52,670 bases of DNA from Flavobacteriaceae bacterium (GTDB lineage Bacteria; Bacteroidota; Bacteroidia; Flavobacteriales; Flavobacteriaceae), in contig CANGTL010000017.1 in assembly GCA_947456815.1 (NCBI GenBank), forward strand, positions 1 to 52,670, written 5' to 3'. A program made the position numbers and the translations under genes. The notes beneath the pieces were generated by a model. It saw only the letters and a program-made list of their open reading frames with translations. It made no database searches and was not told where the DNA came from. Positions 42,218-50,937 of this stretch are shown here, piece after piece. Position 1 is the first letter of the stretch. Every line of letters starts with the position of its first letter.

Positions 42218-42304
42218 AATTAGAAACAATTTTATACAAATCTAAATTTAAATTCAATAAAATTGCTTTATTATTCGTACAAATATTTAATTTTGAGAAA
42301 AACT

Positions 42305-42670
42305 ATGAAAATGAAATTGCACCATACACTTGCCTTGCTGGCACTAGTGATCATGAGCAGTTGCTCTAATGAAAGTACATCAGACCTGATTGATGTACCT
42401 TTCGTTGAAAATGTGACCTATACCAATAATATTAAACCAATTATTGATGCTAATTGTCTAGGATGTCATAGCTCTCCCACAGCGAATGATGCTCCAATGC
42501 CACTCACCACTTATCAAAACGTGAAAGAATTTGTTCAAAATGATAAGATTATTGACCGTGTCTCAAGAAGTCAAGGACAATCGGGAATGATGCCTCTAGG
42601 AGGCACAAGACTACCTCAGCCAGTCATTGACCTAATAATAAAATGGAAACAACAAGGATTGCAAGAATAA
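42305..42670 (+). CDS. Monohaem cytochrome c lipoprotein
   Basis: A 121-residue lipoprotein starting at ATG 42305 or 42311. The signal ends in MSSC followed by SNEST. A single haem motif CLGCH (in NNIKPIIDANCLGCHSSP) is followed by a likely Met ligand in SGMMPLGGTRLPQ. The size and the IKPIIDANC segment match small surface or periplasmic cytochromes of Bacteroidota. It starts a two-gene unit with the YceI protein, divergent from the OB-fold gene. It may exchange electrons with the diheme proteins encoded upstream; that is inference. Confidence 0.85.
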   Translation: MKMKLHHTLALLALVIMSSCSNESTSDLIDVPFVENVTYTNNIKPIIDANCLGCHSSPTANDAPMPLTTYQNVKEFVQNDKIIDRVSRSQGQSGMMPLGGTRLPQPVIDLIIKWKQQGLQE

Positions 42671-42687
42671 ATTAAACAAAGTTGATT

Positions 42688-43227
42688 ATGAAAAAATTAT
42701 TTTTAACCATTGCACTTTTTGTATCATTCGTTCTATTAGCTCAGGACAAAATGATTACCAAAACAGGTAAAATCACTTTTGAAGCATCTGTTCCGGCTTT
42801 TGAAGAAGTAAAAGCAAAAAATGACGGAGTCACTTGTGTCTTGAATCCTAAAACTGGCGAAATTGCTAGCTTAGCGTTGATAAAAGGTTTTCGATTTAAA
42901 TTAGCACTAATGGAAGAACATTTTAATGAAAACTACATTAACAGTGATTCGTATCCTAAAGCTACATTCAAAGGTAAAATAGAAAATTTTGATGTTGGTT
43001 CCTTAACGGGCAATTTCAAAGATTTTACTATTAAAGGAAAATTAGAACTTCATGGCAAAACCAATGAAGTTACTGCTGTGGCAAAAATCAGAAAAACCGA
43101 TGCCGGGATCGAAATCATAACAAATTTTAATGTCAACGCAAACGATTATGATATTGCGATTCCCGCTGTCGTAAAAAGCAAAGTTTCTAATAAAGTAAAA
43201 ATAAAGGCAGAATTTATAGTAAAATAG
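42688..43227 (+). CDS. YceI family protein
   Basis: A 179-residue exported protein with signal peptide (VLLAQ) and a lipocalin-like YceI domain: KITFEASVPAFEEVKAKN, LIKGFRFKLALMEEHFNENY, YPKATFKGKIENF, FTIKGKLELHGKTNEVTAVAKI and the final VKSKVSNKVKIKAEF. YceI proteins bind isoprenoid-type lipids in a barrel. Start at ATG 42688; an in-frame TTG two codons earlier is unnecessary. Eighteen bases follow the cytochrome stop, and a terminator comes after. A lipid-soluble quinone-like ligand would fit the redox setting but is not shown. Confidence 0.88.
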   Translation: MKKLFLTIALFVSFVLLAQDKMITKTGKITFEASVPAFEEVKAKNDGVTCVLNPKTGEIASLALIKGFRFKLALMEEHFNENYINSDSYPKATFKGKIENFDVGSLTGNFKDFTIKGKLELHGKTNEVTAVAKIRKTDAGIEIITNFNVNANDYDIAIPAVVKSKVSNKVKIKAEFIVK

Positions 43228-43234
43228 TAAAATC

Positions 43235-43265
43235 AAAAAGCTTCACAATAAGAGGCTTTTTTTTA
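43235..43265. terminator. Terminator between YceI and the Kir channel gene
   Basis: Stem AAAAAGCTTC/GAGGCTTTTT (43235-43244, 43252-43261) with one G-U pair, followed by Ts; it lies between convergent genes. Confidence 0.75.
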
Positions 43266-44222
43266 TTGCAGCGAGACCAATTCAAAATCATTCAACTTAT
43301 CAATGTGCAATAAGGATTTACTATCATCTTCATTTCTTGAAAACATCGGTAAGAATTTCGCCCCGAAAACAATTTCAGAAAAAACATAAGACGTTCTTTT
43401 AGCTACTGTCGTGCTGTACATGTCGTCGAACATTCTCATAAAAACAAGAATTTCTCCCTCCAAATTTTGAAAATCCGCTTGCCCGAAATGATACAGCGGA
43501 CTAGACTCAGTTATAGGATGCACCAAGGTCCAACTCATCGTCAACGAATTGACCTTCTCCAACTCTAATTCAAGTGAAAAGAATTTATTGACAGGTTTTC
43601 CGTTCTCCTCCACTTTCATCCCTAAAGTTATTTTGGCGTCAGCATCAGTAAGATTTGTATTCTTATAAGGCGTCAGCCGAAACATCAAAGCAGTTCCGTC
43701 TTTATAAGGAGCAATGATGGCATTCTTTGAAAAAAGGATGTGCGCTTTTGGTTTACTAAATCTTCCGTAAAACAATCCTGTTGCAATAGCGAAACTCAAT
43801 AAGCCAAAAAGTGCTTCTACAGCAGCAATGAGACTGGCAGAAAAACCACTTGGACTGATATGTCCATACCCAACCGTGGTAAAAGTTTGAATACTAAAGA
43901 AGAATGCTTGCCCGAATTTGTCCATGTTGCTGGTCATCTCAACGCCTTTCAGATGTTCGACACCATTCACATAATACAAAGTGGCAAAGAAAAAATTAAC
44001 AACAAAATAAAATAATACCACAATCACCATGAACTTCCAGCGTGGAATATTCAACATCGTATGATACCAGCTGATACTATCCAGAAATCCTATTCCAGTT
44101 TTCTTGACGTTGGCATTACCGCTCTTGGTAATAAACCGACCGCCATAACTACTAGAATTGGTGCCAAAACCAGTGTTAATATCCGCTTTAGCTCTGGTAT
44201 TAATTTTCTTTAGAAAAGTCAT
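43263..44222 (-). CDS. Inward-rectifier (Kir-type) potassium channel
   Basis: A 319-residue channel subunit. Transmembrane helix 1 is at about 62-85, the pore helix and selectivity filter are TTVGYG at 115-120, helix 2 is at about 128-150 (AAVEALFGLLSFAIATGLFYGRFSKPKAHILFS), and a C-terminal immunoglobulin-like Kir domain runs from 160 to 300. The N-terminal slide helix lies near 46-58 (FLDSISWYHTML). Bacterial homologues (KirBac) form tetramers. It is monocistronic, and its start codon overlaps no other gene. The divergent peptidase unit begins about 97 bases away. Confidence 0.93.
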   Translation of the reverse strand: MTFLKKINTRAKADINTGFGTNSSSYGGRFITKSGNANVKKTGIGFLDSISWYHTMLNIPRWKFMVIVVLFYFVVNFFFATLYYVNGVEHLKGVEMTSNMDKFGQAFFFSIQTFTTVGYGHISPSGFSASLIAAVEALFGLLSFAIATGLFYGRFSKPKAHILFSKNAIIAPYKDGTALMFRLTPYKNTNLTDADAKITLGMKVEENGKPVNKFFSLELELEKVNSLTMSWTLVHPITESSPLYHFGQADFQNLEGEILVFMRMFDDMYSTTVAKRTSYVFSEIVFGAKFLPMFSRNEDDSKSLLHIDKLNDFELVSLQ

Positions 44223-44274
44223 AAGTCAAAAAGAATTATAATTCTTAGTCGCCCGAAGATATTAAAAATTGCGT

Positions 44275-44282
44275 TACATTTG
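44275..44282 (+). promoter_or_regulatory. -7 promoter element of the M64 peptidase unit
   Basis: TACATTTG matches TAnnTTTG and lies 36 bases before ATG 44319. Confidence 0.45.
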
Positions 44283-44318
44283 ATAGTAATTTCTACTGAA
44301 TGCTTTTTCCTATTTGAG

Positions 44319-44792
44319 ATGAGATACAGACTTGCTTCGTTGTGCTTGATACTTCTTATTGCCTCTTGTGCGATTTCAAACACCCCTACGCCGGCAAACG
44401 AAAGTTCGATTACAAATTCAGAAAACGCTATTATTTTCGTTGTTTTTAAAATTAGAAAAGGACAAACTAAAAGTACTATTGAAATTGTTTCAAATACGAA
44501 AACCATTGGAACGATGAAACGACAAACAGAAAATACGCTAGACTCAAATAACGCACTAACCATAGAAATATCTAAAGGCAATAAGACATTTCAAACCATA
44601 ACAATGAATCATCCATTGTTCAAAAGTGTCGAATTTGTTGGGCTTGATGGGAAGTTACGAAGAAAAAATGTACTGTTAGAAGAAGACACTTTTTATATTC
44701 GTTTTCAAACAAAAGGAGAAACAACTTCCTTAAAAATTCGCGAAACTTTGTCAGGCACTGTATCGCAAGAAATAGCCAACTTTAAACTATAA
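44319..44792 (+). CDS. Small lipoprotein upstream of M64 peptidase
   Basis: A 157-residue lipoprotein beginning at ATG 44319 (MRYRLASLC, lipobox LIASC) rather than the in-frame upstream codon at 44280. The mature part looks beta-rich, with a KIRKGQTKSTIEIVSNTKTIGTMK stretch and an NHPLFKSVEFVGLDGKL segment. I recognise no family. The stop is three bases before the peptidase start, so the two are certainly co-transcribed; it could be a chaperone, inhibitor or cofactor of that secreted enzyme. Confidence 0.75.
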   Translation: MRYRLASLCLILLIASCAISNTPTPANESSITNSENAIIFVVFKIRKGQTKSTIEIVSNTKTIGTMKRQTENTLDSNNALTIEISKGNKTFQTITMNHPLFKSVEFVGLDGKLRRKNVLLEEDTFYIRFQTKGETTSLKIRETLSGTVSQEIANFKL

Positions 44793-44795
44793 ATT

Positions 44796-46205
44796 ATGAA
44801 AAAAAGACTACTTATTTTATTCTTGCTAATTTGTTTTCCAATCATGAACGCTCAAGTTTTTGAAGTGGAGACTATTCAATACAAAGGAGATCCCAACAAA
44901 TTTATCAACGTGGTGATTTTGGGCGATGGTTACACTGACGCCCAGCAAAGTCTCTTTATTACAAAAGCGACCGAATTATCCAATTATCTTTTTGCGCAAT
45001 CCCCATGGTCGAATTACAAAAACTATTTTAACGTCTATGCCATCAAAGTAATTTCAGCACAATCCGGAGCCAAACATCCGAATAATTTGGCGGAATGTGC
45101 TACGGTTAACCCTTCGGTGCCCACGTCCAATCCGAACAATTATTTCGGAAGTAGTTTCGATCAGTACGGCGTGCATCGTCTTATTGTTCCGACGAATATT
45201 CCCAATATCGCTAGTGTTTTATCGACAAATTTTCCAAATTATGACCAAGCGGTTATTCTTGTTAATTCCTCGTATTACGGAGGAAGTGGTGGTGAATTTA
45301 GTACGCTCTCAACCAATTCTCAATCAAATGAAATTGGCGCTCACGAAATGGGGCATTCTTTCGCTGGACTTGCAGACGAATACTACGCCGGAGATATTTA
45401 CTTTGCAGAAAAGCCCAATATGACCAATCAAACAAATCCGCTCTTAGTAAAGTGGAGAAACTGGATCAATACCAATCAAATCGGTGTTTACAGTTATTGT
45501 TGTGGAGGAAACTCAAGCTTATGGCGCAAACCAGCCAACGGAACATGCAAAATGGAATATCTAAACAGCCAATATTGTAGCGTTTGCAAAGAAGGCATAA
45601 TCGAAAAAATTCATGTTTTGACAAATCCAATTGTTAGTTATACACCGACAGCGACTACGGTTAATTCGACAAACGCACAAATTGACTTCAGTTTTACAGA
45701 ACTGATGAAGCCTGTACCCAATACCTTAAACATTAACTGGGTTCTAGATGGAAATGTAATTAATCCCAATAGTGAGTCCGTTCAAATTAACCAAACTACT
45801 TTATCGATTGGAGCGCATACATTAACCGCTACTGTAACTGATAATGCGAGTTTAATTAATATCACCAATCATGCAACTACGCATTTTGACACGGTCACAT
45901 GGACCATCAATCGGGGCACTTTAGGCGTCAATTGGGAAACAAAAGAAGCGTCGATTGGGTTGTCGTTGTACCCAAATCCAGCAAATAACTTTATCAACGT
46001 TTATGTGGAATTGGAAAAAAGTGCTACAGTTGCCATCGACTTGATTTCGATGGACGGAAGAGTTGTACAGTCTGTTCCAGCAAAGGAATTTGCGACTGGG
46101 GAAAACAATAGCGTGATTTCAACGGAGAATTTAAGTCAAGGGAATTATATTGTTTCCTTGAAAATCAATGGTGTGAATTATACTAAGACATTTGTCAAAG
46201 AATAA
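44796..46205 (+). CDS. M64-family zinc metallopeptidase with T9SS tail
   Basis: A 469-residue secreted protease. Signal peptide ends IMNAQ. The N-terminal part has the M64 pattern FINVVILGDGYTDAQQ, and the zinc site is H183-E184-M-G-H187 with D194 in HSFAGLADEYY. A CCGG/CKMEYLNSQYCSVCKEG Cys-rich segment follows the catalytic core. An Ig-like region (about 285-375) and a T9SS type A sorting domain (LYPNPANN to TFVKE) complete it. The family includes IgA-cleaving enzymes, but substrate cannot be assigned here. Co-transcribed with the lipoprotein gene. Confidence 0.92.
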   Translation: MKKRLLILFLLICFPIMNAQVFEVETIQYKGDPNKFINVVILGDGYTDAQQSLFITKATELSNYLFAQSPWSNYKNYFNVYAIKVISAQSGAKHPNNLAECATVNPSVPTSNPNNYFGSSFDQYGVHRLIVPTNIPNIASVLSTNFPNYDQAVILVNSSYYGGSGGEFSTLSTNSQSNEIGAHEMGHSFAGLADEYYAGDIYFAEKPNMTNQTNPLLVKWRNWINTNQIGVYSYCCGGNSSLWRKPANGTCKMEYLNSQYCSVCKEGIIEKIHVLTNPIVSYTPTATTVNSTNAQIDFSFTELMKPVPNTLNINWVLDGNVINPNSESVQINQTTLSIGAHTLTATVTDNASLINITNHATTHFDTVTWTINRGTLGVNWETKEASIGLSLYPNPANNFINVYVELEKSATVAIDLISMDGRVVQSVPAKEFATGENNSVISTENLSQGNYIVSLKINGVNYTKTFVKE

Positions 46206-46248
46206 ACTGAAAAACTAATTAGTTGTATTGAGAAGAATCGCCTTCATT

Positions 46249-47490
46249 ATGAAAAATAAACTACTCTTATTACTATCGTTATTCCTTATTATTCCAACGT
46301 TTGGGCAATATTGGGAGCCTCAAGTTTCTGGTGTTGGTGCCAATTTGAATGATGTGTATTGCATCACAGACGACAATGTCGCAATTGTTGGTACTGGAGG
46401 AACAATTCTAAAGACAACCGATGGCGGCACAAATTGGATTCAAAAAATTTCTGGAACAACGGCAGATCTTGAAAAAGTACAATTCATAAATTCCAATATT
46501 GGCTATGCTGTTGGAAGCGGAGGAATACTTCTTAAAACGAGTGATGGCGGAGAAAACTGGAACTCAATTAATACAGGAACAACAATCAATTTGAGTGGAT
46601 TAGCGGTTGTAAACGAGAACATCTTTTATATTTCGGGTGAAAATGGATTTGTAAAAAGAACGAACGACGGAGGAAATACATTTATAGATCAAAGTTACGC
46701 CACAACATTTGCAGTAAGCACCATTCAATTTCTTAACGAAAATGTAGGATATGCTTCGGCATACGACCAATACGGATATTCAGACAATACTAGCTTTGTA
46801 AAAACTATTGACGGCGGCGCTAACTGGACCATAATCTCTAGTGAACAAGTCAGCACTTTTTACTTTTTAAATGAAAATACTGGCTTTATCAGAAATAGTT
46901 TTGGCATATTAAAGACTACCGATGGTGGATTAAGCATGGTAACCATAGGAGAAACCGGCTTCATCACTGCCGACATATTTTCGTTGAATGAAAATGTAGT
47001 TTGGAATGTTGAGGATAATTTTACGCTCTGTAATTGCTCTTGGTTTTGTATCAAGAAAATCGACCTTACACTTTCACCCGAACTTCAACAAACATCAAAT
47101 TGTTACATTGATACCAATGGAGGTATTCCATTTTCAGCCATCCATTTTGCCAGTGAAACAAAGGGCTATGCCGTAGGCTGGTGGGGTATGATTCTCAAAA
47201 ATGCAACAGGCTCCATGGAAAATTTAGCGACGAAAGAGTTTGCTAAAAAAGAGTTTGTGACAATGTATCCTAATCCGACATCCAATCAAATAACCTTCTC
47301 TTTTGTAGAAAAGCAAGCTGCGTCATTTTCTGTTGAAATTACCGACTTCTTAGGAAAAAAAATAATGACTAAATTCTACGAAAATCAATATGATACGACC
47401 ATTAACATCGAATCGTTCTCCAATGGAATCTATTTGGTAAAAGTTACCACAGATCAAGGGGAAAGTGTCCGTAAAATCATTAAAGAGTAA
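46249..47490 (+). CDS. Secreted YCF48-like/BNR repeat protein with T9SS tail
   Basis: A 413-residue protein starting at ATG 46249 (signal peptide ending TFGQ). Repeats of the type GYAVGSGGILLKTSDGGENW and GTGGTILKTTDGGTNW show a YCF48-like beta-propeller, about 25-330. The C-terminus is a T9SS type A domain (MYPNPTSN to RKIIKE). Such proteins are common surface cargo in Flavobacteriaceae, with no known enzyme activity. It lies 43 bases after the M64 gene in the same direction and may share its transcript. Confidence 0.88.
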   Translation: MKNKLLLLLSLFLIIPTFGQYWEPQVSGVGANLNDVYCITDDNVAIVGTGGTILKTTDGGTNWIQKISGTTADLEKVQFINSNIGYAVGSGGILLKTSDGGENWNSINTGTTINLSGLAVVNENIFYISGENGFVKRTNDGGNTFIDQSYATTFAVSTIQFLNENVGYASAYDQYGYSDNTSFVKTIDGGANWTIISSEQVSTFYFLNENTGFIRNSFGILKTTDGGLSMVTIGETGFITADIFSLNENVVWNVEDNFTLCNCSWFCIKKIDLTLSPELQQTSNCYIDTNGGIPFSAIHFASETKGYAVGWWGMILKNATGSMENLATKEFAKKEFVTMYPNPTSNQITFSFVEKQAASFSVEITDFLGKKIMTKFYENQYDTTINIESFSNGIYLVKVTTDQGESVRKIIKE

Positions 47491-47550
47491 ATTAAATCAA
47501 AAAAAGAAAACGCTAATTCACGAATCATTTGAAGCGTACATCAACGGTTT

Positions 47551-47599
47551 TCTCTTGTTTCTTGCTTCTTGTCTCTTGTTTCTTGCCTCTTACTTCTCT
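47551..47599. repeat. Seven tandem heptamers (consensus YYTCTTG)
   Basis: Seven consecutive 7-base units: TCTCTTG, TTTCTTG, CTTCTTG, TCTCTTG, TTTCTTG, CCTCTTA, CTTCTCT. The array runs up to and into the carB stop codon. Similar pyrimidine-rich intergenic arrays are known to me from other Flavobacterium genomes (recollection, not checked). Confidence 0.8.
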
Positions 47600-50450
47600 A
47601 CTTACTCAAATACATTTTTCTTCTACTATACAATTCGTAAAACTGATCGTCTTTCAAATCGTCAATAAACAAAATACTTTCACCGGTCGATTTCATTTCT
47701 GGTCCCAATGCTTTATTTACATTTTGAAATTTACTAAATGAAAACACCGGCTGCTTAATTGCATATCCTTTCAGCTGTGGATTAAAAGTAAAATCAGTTA
47801 CTTTATTCACGCCCAACATCACTTTCGTTGCATAATTAACATAAGGCTCACCATAAGCTTTTGCGATAAATGGAACTGTTCGTGATGCTCTCGGATTGGC
47901 TTCAATGATATAAACCATATCGTCTTTAATGGCAAATTGAATATTAATCAAACCAACGGTTCGCAATGCCAAAGCAATTTTCTTCGTGTGATCTTTAATC
48001 TGTTGCATTACGAATTCTCCTAAGTTGAATGGTGGCAAAGTCGCATTTGAATCACCAGAATGAATTCCACAAGGTTCGATGTGCTCCATAATTCCGATGA
48101 TGTAAACATTTTCACCATCGCAAATCGCATCTGCTTCGGCCTCAATCGCACCATCTAAATAATGATCGAGTAGTAATTTGTTGCCTGGAATATTTTTTAA
48201 TAAATCGATGACGTGTTCTTCGAGTTCTTGCTTGTTAATGACGATTTTCATGCCTTGTCCACCCAACACATACGAAGGTCGAACTAGTAATGGAAAATCT
48301 AAAACATCTGCCAAAGCACTCGCTTGATCTGCATTTTCGGCGATTCCGAATTTCGGAAAAGGAATTTTTAACTCAGTCAATAACTCTGAAAACCGGCCTC
48401 GATCTTCCGCTAAATCTAAAGCATCGAAACTCGTTCCCAGAATTTTTATGCCATAACGATCCAACTTCTCCGCCAATTTCAACGCAGTTTGACCGCCCAA
48501 TTGAACAATCACACCTTCTGGCTTTTCGTGTCGAATGATATCGTAAATGTGTTCCCAGAAAACTGGTTCGAAGTACAGTTTATCGGCCGTATCAAAATCA
48601 GTAGAAACAGTTTCTGGATTACAATTAATCATAATGGTCTCGTAACCACATTCTTTTGCGGCTAAAACGCCATGCACACAGGAATAATCAAATTCAATTC
48701 CTTGTCCAATTCGATTGGGGCCAGAACCTAAAACCACTACTTTCTTTCTATCTGTTACGATGCTGTCGTTGTGAACATATCTGTCTCCATTTGCCTTTTC
48801 GATGTCTGCTTCAAAAGTGGAGTAATAATAGGGTGTTACCGCTTTAAACTCTGCTGCACAAGTATCCACTAATTTGTACACGCGCTTGACATTTTGTTCT
48901 TCGCGCAGTTTATAAACTTGACTTTCCAAACAACCCAACATGTGTGCAATTTGTCGATCACCGTAACCTTTTTGTTTGGCTTCAAGCAAAAGTTCTTTTG
49001 GTAAAGAATCGACTTTGTATTTTGAAATTTCTTTTTCTATAAGATACAATTCCTCATATTGCTTCAAGAACCACATATCGATTTTAGTGATGTCGTGTAT
49101 TCGTGAAAGAGGAATTCCCATTTGAATCGCATCATAAATCACAAAAACTCGATCCCAACTTGCATTCGTGAGTTTCTCGATAATCTGCTCGTAGTTTTTA
49201 TAACTCTTTCCGTCTGCTCCTAGTCCATTGCGTTTAATTTCTAGCGATTGTGTCGCTTTGTGCAAGGCTTCTTGGAAAGAGCGTCCGATACCCATCACCT
49301 CGCCCACCGATTTCATTTGAATGCCTAGCGTACGATCAGCACCTTCAAATTTATCAAAGTTCCAACGTGGAATTTTTACAATGACATAATCCAAGGTTGG
49401 TTCGAAAAGCGCCGAAGTCGATTTTGTGATTTGGTTCGGTAATTCATCTAAGTTGTATCCTAACGCCAATTTAGACGCCACTTTTGCAATTGGATAACCT
49501 GTCGCTTTGGAGGCTAGTGCAGACGAACGTGAAACTCTAGGATTGATTTCGATCGCGACGATATCTTCTTTTTCATCCGGCGAAACAGCGAATTGCACAT
49601 TACAACCACCAGCAAAATTTCCGATAGAACGCATCATCAGAATGGCATAATCACGCATTTTTTGAAATGTCGTGTCCGACAAAGTCATGGCTGGTGCTAC
49701 GGTGATGGAATCTCCGGTGTGAATTCCCATTGGATCCATATTTTCGATAGAACAGATAATGACTACATTATCATTTTTGTCCCGAAGCAATTCTAACTCG
49801 TACTCTTTCCATCCCATCAAGGCTTTGTCAATTAGCACTTCGTGAATAGGCGAAGCTTCTAATCCACGGGTTAGTAGCTCGTTGAAATCTTCTTTTTTAT
49901 ACACCACTGCCGCTCCAGTTCCTCCCAAAGTAAAGGAAGGTCGAATCACCAGCGGAAAACCGAACTCTTGCTCGACTTCTTTTCCACGTAGAAATGAAGT
50001 GACAATTTCAGCAGGTGCGGTTGGCACTCCTATTTTTTTGAGCAATTGTTTAAACTGCTCTCGGTCTTCGGTAATATTAATCGCATTGACGTCGACGCCA
50101 ATCATTCTTACATTAAAATCGGCCCAAATTCCTTTTTCGTCTGCTTCTAGACAGAGATTCAAAGCGGTTTGTCCGCCCATTGTGGGTAAAACCGCATCAA
50201 TCTGCGGATGTTCTTTTAGAATTTTTATAATTGACTTTGTTGTTAGTGGCAATAAATAGATATGATCCGCCATACTTGGATCGGTCATAATCGTAGCGGG
50301 ATTCGAATTGATGAGGATTACTTCGATTCCTTCTTCTCTAATAGAGCGTGCGGCTTGTGAACCGGCATAATCGAATTCGCAGGCTTGACCGATTACGATT
50401 GGACCTGAACCTATAATGAGAACGGATTTGATGGAATTGTCTTTGGGCAT
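47598..50450 (-). CDS. carB: Carbamoyl-phosphate synthase large subunit (short form)
   Basis: A 950-residue synthase with both ATP-grasp halves: MPKDNSIKSVLIIGSGPIVIGQ then IRPSFTLGGTGAAVVY in the first, and VVVLGSGPNRIGQGIEFDYSCVH then VRPSYVLGGQGMKIVI in the second. The oligomerisation region is about 410-550. It ends 23 residues after the GPEMKSTGES motif, so the C-terminal MGS-like allosteric domain of about 120 residues found in the E. coli enzyme is missing. It makes carbamoyl phosphate for pyrimidines and arginine together with CarA, encoded elsewhere. It is single on the minus strand between heptamer repeats. Confidence 0.95.
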   Translation of the reverse strand: MPKDNSIKSVLIIGSGPIVIGQACEFDYAGSQAARSIREEGIEVILINSNPATIMTDPSMADHIYLLPLTTKSIIKILKEHPQIDAVLPTMGGQTALNLCLEADEKGIWADFNVRMIGVDVNAINITEDREQFKQLLKKIGVPTAPAEIVTSFLRGKEVEQEFGFPLVIRPSFTLGGTGAAVVYKKEDFNELLTRGLEASPIHEVLIDKALMGWKEYELELLRDKNDNVVIICSIENMDPMGIHTGDSITVAPAMTLSDTTFQKMRDYAILMMRSIGNFAGGCNVQFAVSPDEKEDIVAIEINPRVSRSSALASKATGYPIAKVASKLALGYNLDELPNQITKSTSALFEPTLDYVIVKIPRWNFDKFEGADRTLGIQMKSVGEVMGIGRSFQEALHKATQSLEIKRNGLGADGKSYKNYEQIIEKLTNASWDRVFVIYDAIQMGIPLSRIHDITKIDMWFLKQYEELYLIEKEISKYKVDSLPKELLLEAKQKGYGDRQIAHMLGCLESQVYKLREEQNVKRVYKLVDTCAAEFKAVTPYYYSTFEADIEKANGDRYVHNDSIVTDRKKVVVLGSGPNRIGQGIEFDYSCVHGVLAAKECGYETIMINCNPETVSTDFDTADKLYFEPVFWEHIYDIIRHEKPEGVIVQLGGQTALKLAEKLDRYGIKILGTSFDALDLAEDRGRFSELLTELKIPFPKFGIAENADQASALADVLDFPLLVRPSYVLGGQGMKIVINKQELEEHVIDLLKNIPGNKLLLDHYLDGAIEAEADAICDGENVYIIGIMEHIEPCGIHSGDSNATLPPFNLGEFVMQQIKDHTKKIALALRTVGLINIQFAIKDDMVYIIEANPRASRTVPFIAKAYGEPYVNYATKVMLGVNKVTDFTFNPQLKGYAIKQPVFSFSKFQNVNKALGPEMKSTGESILFIDDLKDDQFYELYSRRKMYLSK

Positions 50451-50469
50451 TTGTAGTTAGTTGTTTTTT

Positions 50470-50504
50470 AGTTGTCGGTTGTCAGTTGATGGTTGTCGGT
50501 TAGT
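50470..50504. repeat. Tandem heptamers upstream of carB (consensus RGTTGTC)
   Basis: Five 7-base units AGTTGTC, GGTTGTC, AGTTGAT, GGTTGTC, GGTTAGT starting 20 bases upstream of the carB start codon (on its 5' side). The period matches that of the array at the 3' end of carB but the sequence differs. Confidence 0.75.
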
Positions 50505-50527
50505 TGTGTAATACTCGATGCCCTAGC

Positions 50528-50616
50528 CCTGATAGTAGCGGTATCCTTTTTTGCTAAGAAAAAGCCCCTCGACTCCGCTCGGGGTGACAAGCAAAAAAGA
50601 TTTAGCGGATAGCAGG
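50528..50616. repeat. Large fold-back intergenic repeat with nested hairpin
   Basis: Outer arms CCTGATAGTAGCGG...CCTTTTTTGCT (50528-50554) and AGCAAAAAAG...TAGCGGATAGCAGG (50590-50616) pair with a few mismatches. The loop holds a second hairpin, CCCC...GGGG at 50565-50584. It lies between the rpmH terminator and carB and resembles a dispersed flavobacterial repeat (recollection). An open frame across it (minus, 50523-50705) is not a gene. Confidence 0.7.
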
Positions 50617-50650
50617 TTCTTGGCTTCTAAAAAATTTAATGACAAGATAT

Positions 50651-50684
50651 AAAAAAAGGCGTTACTAAAAATAGCAACGCCTTT
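50651..50684 (-). terminator. Terminator of rpmH
   Basis: Stem AAAGGCGTT/AACGCCTTT (50655-50663, 50676-50684) with a T-run on the minus strand immediately after, 21 bases downstream of the rpmH stop. Confidence 0.85.
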
Positions 50685-50704
50685 ATTTTGATTTCTAAGA
50701 ATCA

Positions 50705-50866
50705 TTATTTTTTGTGTCTTGGTTCAGAAGAAACAGTCAATTTGTGTCTTCCTTTAGCTCTACGACGCGCTAGTACTTTTCTACCATTCGCAGAAGCCAT
50801 TCTGTCCATAAATCCGTGCTTATTTCTTCTCTTTCTTTTCGATGGTTGAAACGTTCTTTTGCTCAT
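50705..50866 (-). CDS. rpmH: 50S ribosomal protein L34
   Basis: A 53-residue, very basic protein that is too short for ordinary gene calling. It starts [19 protein letters not shown], continues [24 protein letters not shown] and ends SSEPRHKK. This is the L34 signature along its whole length. It is part of the large ribosomal subunit. Unlike the frequent rpmH-rnpA arrangement, no rnpA follows; a terminator comes 21 bases after the stop. A -7 promoter element lies 72 bases upstream of its start. Confidence 0.97.
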
Positions 50867-50937
50867 TGCTTTATTACTTTAAAAATCTGATTTAATTGAT
50901 AGCACAGTTTCAGAACCGTTTTTTCTAAAACCGAGTG

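Noticed and set aside
49882..50259. Plus-strand open frame of 125 codons inside carB
   Set aside because: Antisense shadow of a well-conserved essential gene, without its own signals.
50523..50705. Minus-strand open frame of 60 codons downstream of rpmH
   Set aside because: It spans the rpmH terminator and the fold-back repeat; the apparent protein is translated repeat sequence.
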